The translations under genes and the position numbers were made by a program. A model generated the notes under the pieces. It had not been told where the DNA came from. It worked only from the letters and a program-made list of their open reading frames with translations, and did no database searches. A stretch of DNA of 64,000 bases from Drosophila miranda (lineage: Eukaryota; Arthropoda; Insecta; Diptera; Drosophilidae). Below are positions 1-13,200 of this stretch, one piece after another. The stretch spans positions 20,956,001 through 21,020,000 of the forward strand of contig NC_046675.1 of the NCBI RefSeq assembly GCF_003369915.1. The letters are read 5' to 3'. Positions within the stretch are counted from its first letter, which is position 1, and the number at the start of each line of letters is the position of its first letter.

Positions 1-3000
1 TTTCTGATGAGATTCTGGGGCTGCTCTGTCCGTCAAATGGCAAAGGTGACCAGGCCCTGGCCCCACAAATGCATAGACACATTTGCGCATTTTCATATTT
101 GATTAGCTGCCACAGTGTTCTGGACTGTTCTGAGCTGCAGCTTTGGTTGGTGGCATTTTTAATATGACAATCAACGGAGCAGAAGCCAATCAGACCGCCA
201 GGGAGAACACTGGCAGGCAGATATTGCATCAACTGGAAAAAGGTATGGATGACATGACATGACACGGAGCGCCACGGGCGCTCTATGATGCGATTATAGG
301 GTGCCAGAGCTTTCAACTTTTGCCTTGGCCATGCCATGCATTGAACCGTAACAAAAATGGCTTCTCGAAAAGAGGGCCATGCCGTTGATGACAAATGCCA
401 AAACTCTGATCCGGAGCAAACAAAGAATGCAGCACAATTGGGCATCAATCATGCGCAAAATTGATTAGTTTAACGTTTCCAAGAATCGCTCCTTTCTGTC
501 CTTGCAAATATTTGTGCGCGCATCTGACACGCTTCATCGTTATGAACGAGAGTCTGTTCTACGAATGGGGGAAAGGTCTATGTCCGGATGCAGCAAAAGT
601 GTCGAGTGTCAAAGCAAAATGAAAGCTGAGACGATGCTGGCAAGTGTTGAAAGCTTAACTTTAATTTCCGCACAAACATGCTGTTCAATAGATAAAATGG
701 GGAGAATAGAATGGGGGCATTCAGCCAGGCAACCGGCCCTGGTAACGACCTGCAACTAAGCTTGGGGCTGGCTGGGCTGGCTGAATGTATAGCATACCCT
801 CGAGCGCATCGCAACGCGACACTGAACACGCGCTTCTCGGTGGCAGATTGCGTCAGGCACTTGGCCAATTCATAAAAGCCAACAGCGGTGACTACTCAAA
901 GCTATTTCCGTTGCATTTCAGTAAAAATGACAATTTTCGCTTCGTCGTGCTTCAGGCACTCCCTACTCCTCTGCTGCTGCTGCTGCTCGTTATATTTTCT
1001 GTAGCGGAAATGCACTTGAAAGTGCACAAGGATTTCCGGCTTAGGTCTGCTCCAGCTCCAGCTCCAGCTCCATGCCTTCGTCCATGTCAACGCCTCGGTT
1101 GATTAATGCCAAAGCGATTGGCTGGCTGGCTGGCGAAATTGCATCAAAGCGTTGAGCGGCGGAAACTGCATTTCCTGTGGCACGGCTGGAGCATGGCAAA
1201 TGAATGCAATTAGCGGCAGTCTGAGAGCCTGACAGGTAGGGCTCTCTGCCTCGCCTTTAGCCTGGCCAAAACCCGCACGAAGACATCTCAGTTTATGAGT
1301 CTGCTTTCACATACACACACCCACATACCTTACGGGCCTCGAGGATGACAGGCTGTTCGCCGTTGTGTAATTTACGAGCCACCAGCCTCCACAATCTGCA
1401 CCTTTGCAGGCTTCCGCTATCTGTGGCTTCTCTCCTTCGAAAATTACACAACCAAAGTAGGCATTAAAGCTTTATGTGTCACTCATACGCCATGTTGCAC
1501 TTTCCGATGCCAGGCGCAGGCAGTAAACATTTCCCAAAGTATTCTGTTCTGTGGACTCCTTTTGAGGTTGCCGAACATACTTTCCACGTCTTTTTTGTAC
1601 CATTTTCCTTTTTATTGTAGTTGGTGATGCTGTGAAAATATGTTGGCCACTTGACAGCAAATGCACATATCGGAAACAAACTTTCACTGCTGTGTGTTTC
1701 CTTTTTTTACTTTGCTTTTTATTAATTTAGTGGAAAATTGTTTTCGCTCGGCGGAGGGATGGCGTGTTTGTGGTTTGTTAGGTCTCTGATTAAAATTTCC
1801 TCTTTGAGGTCTCAGAAGACGCAACAGTAGACCACTTGATGAACTCAATTTGATTAGAGAAAGCAGGAGATACTCCACTTGTCTTTTCCTACCCGAATAT
1901 AAATATTTTCTTATTATTTTCATTACCGTCTGCTACCTCTGACGAATGCATGGACTTCTGGCTGATGTCTAGACATAGGGGAAGACATTAGGGCAGACCC
2001 TACATCATATGTGTGCTTATTACTTGTACGGGGATAAACATCACATCTAATATTTGTCGCTCAATTTGTCGTCTCGTGTGTCAGCGATTACCCCGAGGCT
2101 GGCTCGTTATTTGTGGCCCCATTGTAAATTATAACACTCATACGCAGTGTGGTCTCTACTGCTATCTGTCATTGACAGCCGCATCACCAAACCAAACCAG
2201 ACCAGACCCTACGCCACCAATGACGGTTAGTCGGCACGTGGAGGTCGGTGGGTGGTTGGGTAAATCCTCTCTGACGCTGATACTGAGCAAGAGAGCGAGT
2301 GTTTTGCATGTGATTATGCACTTGCCTTCAGGCACCACGCAAGTTGGGCTTCGTTCACGTGTTGCGAGCGGGTAGGGTTTCTCGTCTCTCATTTTTTTAC
2401 TGTTTTTAAAATGCTTCCCCACGTTTCGCGTGTCTCCGAACACGTGAGAGGGAATAACACATTTAGTCCAGATATATATACATTTTAGTCGTCGGGAAAA
2501 ATAAATATAAAAGCAATGAAAATGAATGTACATATTTTCATGATATGGCAAACAATTTGCATATCAAGTGCCAGAGCCAGAGCCGCATGTTACCAAAAAG
2601 AATGCCGAATGAATGACGGAGAAAAATATTCAACATGTTTTATTGTTTTTCATATGCATATGAATGCTGATTGCCATTAGCCGTAGAGTGCGAGTGTGGC
2701 TGGAGAGTCCTTCAAGTTTCCGACAAAACTTTGCACCCGGTGCAAACACAACCCGATTCGGGCTATGAATGAAGAATAAATAGCGGACAAATTAAATTTA
2801 GATTGTGATTTCTACCATTCATATTTCTTGGGAATACAACCCAACAAAAAGGAGGAAATGAAAACTGTTTGGCCATCAAAAAATACAAGAGTTTCCGGCC
2901 GAAACACAAAACAGTTAAAAACAAAAATGATGCCCGCAGTCATGCAAAAATTGTATTGGCTTTGTTCTCAGAGTGGCTCCCTGGCTCCCTGGCTCTGTGG
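1..3000. other. non-coding, no gene seen
   Basis: I find no supported coding region. Open frames are short, overlap on both strands and lack codon structure or recognisable motifs. The stretch holds short low-complexity patches, for example a CTCCAG-type run near 1,048-1,070 and repeated CTCCCTGG near 2,976-2,996. It could be intergenic DNA or an intron of a gene beyond the left edge; nothing in it decides which. Confidence 0.55.
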
Positions 3001-3111
3001 CACTCCTGCCTTCTGGCTTTCTTCTGCCTCAGCTGTATTCACTGACCGAGTTAGGGCTGTCAAGGAGCCCAGTCTGTAGTCCACACTGGGGGCAGCTCTG
3101 TTTATTCGGCA

Positions 3112-3240
3112 TCAGGCAACAGCAGCAGCTGCTGCAACAAAACCACCAGCAAATAAGCCAAGTTTCTGACTTTGGCCCTGAGCGCCACAGCACCAGCCGG
3201 AGCAGCAGCAGCAGCAGCAACAGAAGGAGCAGCAGCAGTT
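3112..3240. repeat. CAG/AGC triplet-rich low-complexity tract
   Basis: Two clusters of CAG/CTG triplets (about 3,117-3,140 and 3,201-3,240) give runs of Gln or Ser on the plus strand and Leu on the minus strand. Such opa-like repeats are common in Drosophila coding and non-coding DNA. No flanking frame here looks like a protein, so I treat it as a microsatellite. Confidence 0.7.
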
Positions 3241-6090
3241 GTACCACATCCTATCTAGATATTAGCCTGGACTTTTGTTGCATAATTTTGGGCTTACAGT
3301 TGACAGGACACACAACTCCTGAAAGGATTCAGCTTTAGCAAACACACTCGTATATCATCCATACCCCACAGCAAGACCCAGACAAGCTTTTTATTTAAGT
3401 AATTATGCGTAAATCAAAATTCCCCGAGAGCCACACGGAAATGGGTTCAACCTTTGTTATGGCAGACAGCTCTTGAATGTGTACAAGTATGAGTTTCCGC
3501 TTATGTGTGTAAGTGAGAGCTGCTTTTGCTTATGTGTGTAAGTGAGAGCTGCTTAAGTGCTTGCCGGACCCAGCCGCAGTGCTGCTGGAATGCTTGGCTT
3601 TTTTTAGACAGCTGCAAATGTGTTGGAATAAACCCAGCTGTGGATAGAATGAAAACTCTGTATATTTTTCAGCAGTGGCTTAGCTTAAGCCATCACTGAC
3701 CCTTGGGTGCTAAAAACACATGCACACATACGCCCTGCGTTTCGGTGGTCTTTTGTACTGGGCTTGTACAAACATCGTACTCCAAAAAAATAGAAAAAGT
3801 AAAAGCATTTACCACCGCCAAAGTGTCTGTGTGATGTCGTTAGAATCTGGCCCCAGTCCCTGCTCCTTGGCACCTCTGGCACTCGGACCAGAGACACGCC
3901 ACAGAAACCTTCTCAGGGCTGTCCTCAACGCACATTTTTTTTTTGCTGCTGTCTTTGTGCAGGGACAAAAGCGTTTTGGTCGAGTGTGCGAGAGTAGCAT
4001 ATTTTAAGGTTGAGAAGAGAGGGCAAGCAGCGCAGACAGGCATTTCACCTTCGCTGAAATGTATGCCAGACATGTCCTGGACGAGAGGACAAAAGGGTTG
4101 CTCTTGGTTGGTTGGTTCCTTTTGGCTTTAAGGACAGCCACGCACACTGCTGACTATCTTTGGCTATGCAAAACCAGCTGAGAGAGTAAGGACTAATAAA
4201 CAATTTTCGCGATAAACAGAGGGAAAGCTTGAACTTGAGCTCCAGCTGCGAGATCTAATGCAATTTGTCCTGGCATTGAGAGGGTGTCATGAGCTTGCAC
4301 ATAATTGCATTTCATTGTGATTGCCGTTTCCTTTCCCGTTCCCGGCCTTGGGGCTCCAGTGCGGAGGGATCTTTCCCACTCAATCCCCACTCATCCTCAG
4401 CTCTACGCTGCACTTAATCAAATTGAGCGCCCTGGCAAATGTCAGTGAACCTTGAGAGGCGAAGTGGATTCCATGTAATTATTTGCCACAGTTGTCCGCA
4501 CAGTTGGCACAAGGTTCAAGAACAACAGAACAGAACAGAACAGAGCAGTGCTCGGCATGAACTTGACGATTGCCAGGACATTCGCGTGCGAGCTGAAGAG
4601 CAGTAAAAATGGAGAAGCAGAATCAGAAGGAGCAAAGACCAACACGCCATAGTCACGTACAAAGCTCTCCTCTCTTTGGGTGCGAAACTAGTTTTGCATG
4701 CCCTAGGACTAAGGACTAACTGCCAGGACCTGCAGCCAGTCTCTGAGTGTCCTCACCTGAAGAATTCTGGAATTGGACCTCTCTGCTGTTTTACATTTTA
4801 CATATCCTACTGCCGCCGCGAAACCGAAAAATAAAGTAATTTGTTTAATTCCATTAGAGCACTCCTCTACGTGCCCGGCATTAAAAATTCCGCACAGCTC
4901 TGGGCTGTGGGCCACCCACTGGCCATGGACAGGGTCCGATCACGCAGCATGCATCGGGCATTGAAAATTTGTGCCAATTAGAGGCGCGTTGTTTCTGGTC
5001 TATGGGACTCCATGGGGCGTCCTGACATGGCCAGACGACTATGGGGAGCCCTCCCTCTGGCCTTCCTCCCTGCAAATCAAATTTTTTGTTTCCTTGGACA
5101 CTTTTTTTGTCCCTGGTGGGCTGTGGCACGAGCACGCTCGAGCGCGTGGACTGTGACTGGGATGTACATATATTTAATGAATTTTTAATGCACTTTTGCC
5201 TTGCACTTTCAATCGCGACTGTGTTTGCCAAGTTGTCAAGTTCGATGGATGTTCGAGCAGACCGGGGGGGCTGGATGTCACTGAGGTTGGGCTAAGAGAG
5301 CACCAGCTGTTGGCAGAGCATTGCGTAAGACGGGGTTGACACAATTGGAATGCGCGTGGACATGTTGTCACACAGGTGCTGCTTGGATTAGCATTGAAAA
5401 ATAGCAAGAAAAACAGCTTCTTGTGTGTCAGCATAAAAAAAACAGGGGCAGAAGCTACCAGGAATGGATTGTGCGAAAGAAGGGGACAAGAGCTACCAGG
5501 AATGGGATTGATTGTAAGAAAAGACGACTAACAAGACTGCCTTAAAGATGAATGGCAGTCAATCAGAAACTAACGAATATCAATGGCAGCAGGGATTGGG
5601 GGTCCGACTCCTACCTACACGGAGCTTTTTCATTAGCCATTCCCTGGTGGACACATTAGCGTGAATTATTCATGCCGAGGCGATGACAGAGCGAAATCAA
5701 CAGTTCTGCGTCTGTGTGCCTCTCTGAATTATGGTCATAAATATATTTTTGCTGCCACTGCCACTGCCTCTACCTGAAGCGTCTTCTCATGGATCTTTTT
5801 TTCGCGTGCTGCAACATTTCGCAGAGGGCTAGGAAAGGATAAACTCGGTTAGTTGGTGGCCGTTCAAGGACCTGGCCAATTAACCTCCTCGGAAACACCT
5901 GCAGCTAATGGTTGGCTACTCTACTCCTTTGGTTCCTGTGCATGCTATCCGCCGGTTATATCATCAGCAGCACAGGTTAAATATAAACCAGCTAACACAC
6001 GACTTTAATATCAATGATAATAATATACGTGGCTGTGGACATACCCCGTTTCATCATACGTATATCATTTCCTAGAAATTCTACGAGTGA
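3241..6090. other. non-coding, no gene seen
   Basis: There is no convincing ORF or conserved domain. The only structures seen are the 29-bp tandem duplication at 3,499-3,554, an ACAGA pentamer run near 4,528-4,546 and A/T-rich spacers. Confidence 0.5.
3499..3554. repeat. tandem duplication, 29-bp unit, ~1.9 copies
   Basis: The unit begins GCTTATGTGTGTAAGTGAGA and recurs from 3,528 with no mismatch over the shared 27 bases. Perfect identity implies a recent local slippage or duplication event. Confidence 0.9.
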
Positions 6091-6114
6091 GTGTGCGTGT
6101 GTGTGTGTGTGTGT
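6091..6114. repeat. (GT)n microsatellite
   Basis: An almost pure GT dinucleotide run with one C interruption near its start. On the minus strand it reads as a Thr-His run, which is a repeat artefact and not a protein. Confidence 0.9.
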
Positions 6115-7827
6115 TTGACAACCATAAAAAAGGAAAAGGAACTGGGTGTAGTCTCCGGGCCAACACACATCCACAGATAGTTCCACGTGGCCTGCATTCT
6201 ATTCTGTTTTACTTTTGACGCCTTCCACTGACGGGCCTTGCCTATCGATTTTCCAGTTAAACCGTCGCCATTTTTAATGGCTTTCATTACTTGCGCTCGT
6301 CTTGTCTTTACTTTTACTTTTACCTTCATCATTTTTGTTTTTCTGTTGTTCTTTCGCTGCCTTTTGCCTGACTTTTTCTGCGTGAGTTGATTAAGAGGCG
6401 GCGGGCGGCCATCATTCTGGCATCCGTCTTGCGCTCAAATATGGCGTCAACTCTCATTTATCATGGAATTTAATTACGAGGCGCATAATTTCTCGGCCAG
6501 CCTCTTATTAAAGATTTCACGTCTACGTGCGGGCCTACTAATGGCGCGGGGCCAGGACAAAGGCGAGTTAATAATGCATGCTCGACCATTTGGGCGCCGG
6601 TAGAGTGCGACTGAGAGGCATTACGCATACGCTACATGTAACGATAAACCGCTAACGGGCCACAAAAGACCTGGCAGGACCCCAGCAGCAGCCATTGCCC
6701 TCTGTTGGTCGTACGTCAGTGTGTCCTAGTGTGTAAAACACTTCCGTCTAGAAAGGAGGGCCCAAAACCCAAGAACCTAGGGCCAGGCAGCCATTGAACA
6801 GACTTTCAAAAATCTGACTCTGTGGCGTAGGAGGAAATTCATCATTAAATATTTACACTTTCATAAATGTGTGAGTGCATTCAGAGGTGCTTAAATATTT
6901 TACGGCAGGGGCACCGGCAGCCTCCGGCTCCGCTACCAACACCCGAAAAGCCAGAAACAAATGGGAAAGAGGAAAGAGGACTTGGAAAAAACCATGCAAG
7001 CGTGAAAATCGCAGCAGCAACAACCAATGCAATGTTTGTCAGTCTCTCACTCTGTATATATTTCGTTTTTATATTTTTGGCTCATTAAAAGGCAGCCGGG
7101 AATGGATATAGAGAGAGCCAAACAAACAAAAAAAAAGGTACAAAAGAAGTTTGGAATCGTAATTTTTGTGAAGTGACAGTCGGACACAAAGACTGAAAGC
7201 TTTGAATATGATATAGGGGGCTGGCCAGGGTCTGGGTCTGGGCTCCTGTTAACAAGTTCATCTGGCCTTTTTTTCTGGGGCGGAGTTCATTTGGGGCAGT
7301 CAAGTTAGTTCATGCAGAAAAACAGAAATATTTTAATGTAATTCTATGGAAAACAGGCAGATACGTTTCTAATTTATTCATCAACCATGTAAATTATAGG
7401 TACTTTGCGGGATATTTGCACTATTAAAACTCATTGTTAAACATAACATCCACTCAGTAATCAGCCAAAGGATTTGATTAATGAATGGGGCTTGCGCCCC
7501 CTATTTACAAGTAAATCATATTTACGGATCAATCACTTAATTGCTACATTCCGACCCTGTCATTGTGGGCGGCGGCTGCTCTCGAAATAGATTTGCATTT
7601 GCCAACCTATAAGTGAAGGCCATTAAATGCAATTGTAATGCCCATTCGGCCATTTGGTTTGTTTTAAGTTTATCACTCTCTCTCTCGGCTGAATAATTTA
7701 TCATCTATAATGTTTTCGTTTCGGCCCCATTAAACGGCCCGGGTACTACAGTGCTCGAGAACGACCAATAAAAATACATACGACAATTTTCGACTAATGT
7801 TAACCATAAAACAGGGCACAAAAATAA

Positions 7828-7862
7828 CAAAAACACAAACACAAACAAACAAACAGACAAAC
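7828..7862. repeat. A/C-rich simple repeat (ACAAA-type)
   Basis: A run of AAAACACAAACAAAC-like words. It is low complexity only and has no associated gene. Confidence 0.75.
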
Positions 7863-8005
7863 ACATGGATATATTTTCACAGGCGCTAATTAAAATATAC
7901 AAGCCGCACAATGGCAGCAACAACAGAGCAGCCGCAGGACCCACAATGCGTCAAATGTGGCGTATATGTAATGTACAATTAAACACACACAAGTAAACAT
8001 AGTCG

Positions 8006-8029
8006 CACACACACACACACACAGAGAGA
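8006..8029. repeat. (CA)n then (GA)n microsatellite
   Basis: A CA run to about 8,022 followed by AGAGAG. It is a standard dinucleotide repeat with no other structure. Confidence 0.9.
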
Positions 8030-10190
8030 TTCTAACCAAGTGTCGGTTAGGACGAGGACTACCACTAGTTTGGGTTGCTGTTGCTCCCTCCCTTCCCTAA
8101 CTTCCTTCCGTTTCTTGCCAATCCCCCTCTGCGGTGGTTCGTGCGTTCGCCTAATTGAAAGTAAGCAACAGCATTACTTGTACATGTAAAAAAATGCACC
8201 CCAAAAAGCAACATTAAGTTTTTGATGCCCCACCGTCTCTTGCCCCGCTTGAGTGTCGGTTCTTTTACCTAATATTCAGGGGATAAAGGCATACACTCTA
8301 CTTTGACTGTGACATAGCCGCTAATCATTTAAACAGAATCATCACAAAATTATACAAAGCGACTTAAACACTCCAACACTGTTCTTCCTATAACCATTAG
8401 ACGATGATTAGATGATGGGATCAGGGATCCATTAATATATCTACTAAATATTGAATGCTTTCTTTTCTTCACCTTTTTACGATACTCCCGATTCCCTCTA
8501 CTACTCTGGAGATGAGACAACCAGTAAAAAATCTGTAGTCTGTACTTCGACTGTGCAGAAGCTATCTCTTTCAAATTGGAGCCTCAAAAGGCCTTGGACA
8601 CCTCGCCATTTTCTCGATTTTCTAAGATAGAATCTCGTTAAGGCATTGGGACTTACATGCTCATACACACTGATATAGAAATATTGTCTCGGCTTTGATG
8701 ACCAATAACAGCACGTTGTTAGGCGACCTTCTGCCTGCGGCACATATATCTTGTATCTACATACTAGTGTATTGCATACCCACCCAATACCGGGTACAGT
8801 CATTTAAATTACTCACAAGACGCGGTACGTTCGCTGCCAAATGGGGCTATAAAACTGCATTGTCTTTATTTTTAGTTGTATGCCATACAACGTACGGCAC
8901 GTACTGTTAATGTTTGTCTTTGGCTTGACACAGAGCCCACACAGACGCTAGCAGCAGGCACGCACTCTCACAGATACAAGGGCTGTAAGTTAAATTAACA
9001 TTTCATGGTCGCCTCTGCTCGAGGAGGAAGAGTCGCTTTCATCTTGGATTGACTCCTTCTGCTGTGCACCTGCTAATCAAATCAGCGAAATTTCTGTGTG
9101 TACGGGGAATACACACTTTGGCATCTGTGGCATCCTTAAGGAGATGCCAGGCAGCCTAATCGGCAGGCAGATCGGCTTATCAAGTGAACAGATTTGTCAA
9201 TCGGAGAGGTTTGTAATTGAACGGATTTCAAATAATTGATGAGCATTTATCAGGGACTGCACTGCGCAAAAATCCAAGGTATCGCAGGTATCGAAAATAT
9301 GTAAATTGGTTAAAACGAAACAGAAGCGATTTAAGCTTTACTCCAAAAATAAATTGGTACTGATGGAATACATATTCAATCTTCTATATCCTACGTTTGA
9401 TCTAAGATTTTAAGAATTTTATAAAAAATTCGAAATTGTTTTAGATCAAAAATTGACGTGATTAACACCCCATTAAGACAGTTTATTATCCCGCCACTGC
9501 TCACAAACCAAGCCCGTTAGAGTCATAATTCTTTTTTCAAATTATACTTTATTAAATGCTTATAATTTGACCAAAAGGAAGATTTTATTACTACGCTTAA
9601 AGTATTTATAAAATTATATTATCGTAAAAACGACTTTGCGAGGAGGGTTTTCATCAACTATTTTACAATCGATAAAAAATTAAGCACCGAACTGTTTTAA
9701 GCACACTTTGCGAGGATATCATTTCAAGCAGAAAAGTCCAACCATATTAGTCCATAAAAACAGCGGCATAATAGCCCAAAATACCCATAATATATAAAAC
9801 AAAAATTCACAAAAATAAGGTAACATTTTCACACTTTGCCAGAAAATATTAACTTCTAAAGCTGTCCGATCCCGTTCCACTAAGCTAGTGACATCTAAAG
9901 CTGCTGGTTAACTCTCAAATGGAATCACTAAACAACACATTGTATAATTGCAACGCAGAATCCAGGAGTGTCGACCTTCATGACCAAACTCTTCACCAAT
10001 TAAGTTTGGTCAAAAAGCACTTTGGTTGCTGCACAAAATTCACACCAAAAACCGAGGAAAATATTTTCAAATTTTAATTAAATTACTTTCGGGGGAAAAC
10101 TTTTGAATGCCTCAATGAGCAAAAGTTGGGAAAACTATTCAGCTTGAAACAGGTAAATGAAAAATATTTATGGCAAAAGACGACAAAAAA

Positions 10191-11560
10191 TACTCACTCA
10201 GTTTTCTGGTGTGGACCGGAAGAATAGTTTGTCGAGTTTCACTTTCCAATATCAGAATTGACTGACAGTCGGTTAGTTATCAAATGTCAATATCAGGCGC
10301 ACTGAGGCTAATTGATCGTTAATTAATCATAGAATTTACTGATGGCTGCGATGCGATAATTTATGCACTCCGTTGTGGACGGGACTGTTTGCTGTCGATG
10401 GAGGATATGCAGGCGCTGTCTCGTTTATATGCAAATGACCCAACAAGTCGGCGGCGACTGATTCGAAAATTCAAAATTCTTGGCGCAACGAGTGCAGCGG
10501 GTCCAAAGCCGAAACCGAACCGAACCAGACCCGAAGTCGAACCGCAACGAGTCCTGAAACAGGAACGAGGACATCCATCCACAGCAGTGTATTACCAACA
10601 ACAACCCCCTCTTCTTCGTTCTGTGTTGCCATATCGACAGGACTGCGACTGGGAGTGTGACTGGCACTGGGACTGGGACTGGGAGTTGGTCTTGTGCTCG
10701 GGCTTCGAACTCGGGGACTCTCGTACTGCGTCTCAGACGGGGTCTCTCGGAGCCAGCCGTTTGCTGCTTGCTGCTTGCCGTTCGGGTCGAAACTGTTTGG
10801 ACTGTTTTTTCTGACCCACTCTGTTGGGGCCACACTTCCTGCACACACGTTCGAGTTGCAAGCTCCTTCCACTCCTCCCGAAGTGGGTGGTAAACACAAC
10901 ATGGATGTGGCTGTGTGACAGCTACGTTTTTGGCACTTTCCTTTCTCGAGTGACGTAACTCTTCGCTCGTCGGCGACACTTGTTGGATTGTTGTTGTTGT
11001 GATTGTTGCTGTGCAAGTGCACGAGTACCAGTACCAGTGGTCGTACGTTTATCTGTGTAACTTGGTGGAAAGTTCAATCTTTGACAGCAGCTTCTTTACA
11101 GTTGACATGATAATGGAGCCGGAAACTTCCGGCAAGTTTCTGTCAGACTCTACGGAAAAGTTGCAAAAGTTTTGTGGGGTGGCCTTATTGATTATATGTA
11201 CATTGATTTCAGCTATAGGGAATGGAATGTAAAGGAGAGTTTATACTTACTTATCTTCAGGTATCTTTTTAGCTCAAAAGGTACTCAGACTTACATACAC
11301 TTACATTTCAGGCCCTGCTGCATCTCCGATTCCGGGGCTCCCAGTATTTCATTTACACGCGCCACTTCCCCCGAAACGTCAAAGACTACCGCAACAATAA
11401 AACGTGTAGCAGGAACGTGCAGGACCAACATAACACAACACAACACAATAAAACACTACAGCCACCCACCCAGACCTGCCCCTAGCCCATCCCTTTGCTG
11501 CAAGTTCGCTTGCAACACGTTCGATGTCGCAGCTACGTCTCAGTGGTAACTTCGCCGGCT
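10191..11560. other. GC-richer block, possible promoter or 5' exon; not assigned
   Basis: This block is more GC-rich than its surroundings and carries overlapping open frames of 140-184 codons in several frames on both strands. That pattern reflects composition and repeats rather than a protein. A TCAGTT initiator-like word lies at about 10,199. It could hold the promoter and untranslated first exon of a gene whose coding exons lie outside the window. I see no decisive splice site or domain. Confidence 0.3.
10641..10687. repeat. degenerate GACTGG hexamer array
   Basis: About seven to eight units of GACTGG with substitutions (GAGTGT, CACTGG). It produces a Trp/Asp-rich frame on plus and a Pro-Ser or Pro-Val frame on minus, which explains the long artefactual ORFs here. 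Confidence 0.8.
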
Positions 11561-13200
11561 GAGAGTATTTTTGGGGGAGATGCTTAGGCGTCCGTCCATT
11601 CGTCCGTCGAATGGGTTAGATAACTTTTGCTTTTAATTGGGTCTTGGGGGTGCCGTTAATGCACCTTTGCTAGGGGTCCAACCTTATCATGGAGCTATCA
11701 CATGTCCAGAGTTCATGGCGGTCATTAGCTTCGATACTTGAAGGCTTTTAAGGTAGCCGAAAAGGTCAGTTGGTCACATTAGCAACAGCAAAGCATCAGC
11801 ATCTCACCGACAATTCAGAGGCGGATCTCATAAAAGTTTCGATTACAGGTGTGGACCATTTTTTTGTTGCATAAAAGAGGTTTTTATCTCAAACCAGACG
11901 TCGGTCAAGCACCTCTTTCTCTCTCAAGAGATGATGGGAGTATTGGATTACGCAGCTGCCCGCCAGTCAAGTTATTAACCTCAGACTCAGGTCCGAGTTT
12001 ATTCAAGCTGATCTCAGGCTGAGAACATTTATGGAAAAATGGCATGGCAACAGGGACCCTCGTAACTGAAACATCGTCCACAGGAAGCACCTCCAATTTG
12101 CTAGATGAAATGAAACTGTCAATGCCGTCTCACAGTTGGGAACACCCACATACGAAAGAGACTCCGAAGTCCTCACTGTAACTCAAGATCAAAGGAAGAC
12201 CATTACACTGATCAATGAACCCAGAGTCCCAGCCCCGATCCCGATCCCGATCCGGATCCCGGATCCAGACATTAACGTCATCTCTGTCTCTTTGCTTCCG
12301 ATCTGTCTGCACTCGATCGGATGGATCTTTGGGATGTTTTTTTTTTTAGCTTCCTGAAGAATCAATTACACATCCAGTCTCGGAGCAACAGATGTGTTCC
12401 CTGGCGAAAGATCACTAACCATCTCAAATAACATTAACCAGACACGACAGACATTTTTTTTTATCTTTCATAAAAAAATGTGCCTCTTCCTTACTGCTGC
12501 TGCGTCGTTGCGGAATTTTCTATGCAATAAAAGCTGCAGGACAATAGCAGAGCCATCAACAAGGATATCAGATGATAAACGCACCTCCCACCCCCAACCT
12601 CCTCCCTCAGATAACGAAGAAGAATTGTTTTCACTGCCTCAGCAAAAAGTTCCTGTTATTGTTGTTGATGCGACAATAGCAAAATGTATAAAGTCATTTC
12701 TATGGAAATCATTAAAAATGCGGGACTTTTCAGTTTCAATAAGAAACTGTTGCCGCACACGGAGAGGGAAAACCCAGCATAATGAAGGAAGTTGTTGCCA
12801 ATCGAAACAAAAGCAAGTCACGGCGGCACCAAAGCCCAAGATTTGTACGGAATTACAAACGATTTGTATGCAGACTGGCTGCGAAAATTTAACACAACAA
12901 ACAGAGCGGAATAAAATGGGGATTTTCGTATTTGATGGGCATGTAAAGAACCAAATGGTAATTATTCATTGGGATAACGACAACTGAGGTTCATTCGAGT
13001 ACAGGGATAATAGGTCATTTTTGATTTCACATACTTATTCCAATGTAGCTTATAGTCCATTGGGTAAGACCCCTGCGCACTCGCTTTATCGGACTTTATC
13101 GGATACTATAGGAAAGAAAGCCAAAGTACAAATTAACCCTAGTTTCTGCTTATCAAAATCGTTTCCACAGAAAATAAACTAGAGAATATTTCCACTAACA
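11561..13200. other. non-coding; a 197-codon open frame not accepted as a gene
   Basis: The plus-strand open frame at 12,394-12,987 has no recognisable domain, no codon-bias signal that I can see and an asparagine/threonine/lysine mix typical of A/T-rich chance frames. It is listed so the reader knows it was considered. A GATCCC hexamer array lies just upstream. Confidence 0.4.
12234..12266. repeat. GATCCC hexamer array
   Basis: About five units of GATCCC with one or two base changes. It is short and imperfect and has no gene context. Confidence 0.8.

Larger units (their letters stand above)
6115..10190. other. non-coding, no gene seen; one weak TATA-like spot
   Basis: No gene is supported. 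A TATAAAA at 8,848-8,854 is followed by TTAGTTG with its A at 8,874, giving roughly promoter-like spacing on the plus strand. No downstream coding frame follows, so I do not call a promoter. The 9.2-10.1 kb part is very A/T rich. Confidence 0.45.

Noticed and set aside
2973..3338. Gln/Ser-rich 121-codon ORF
   Set aside because: The residue runs come from the CAG repeat, and the rest resembles no protein.
8848..8880. TATAAAA with downstream TTAGTTG as a promoter
   Set aside because: Spacing is marginal and there is no downstream gene or splice signal to support it.
10389..11022. Overlapping 141-184 codon open frames on both strands
   Set aside because: They arise from GC-rich hexamer repeats. 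Frames of equal length on both strands with Pro/Ser or Trp/Asp repeats are not evidence of a protein.
12394..12987. 197-codon plus-strand ORF
   Set aside because: No domain, no coherent codon usage and an A/T-driven residue mix. Kept only as a noted open frame.
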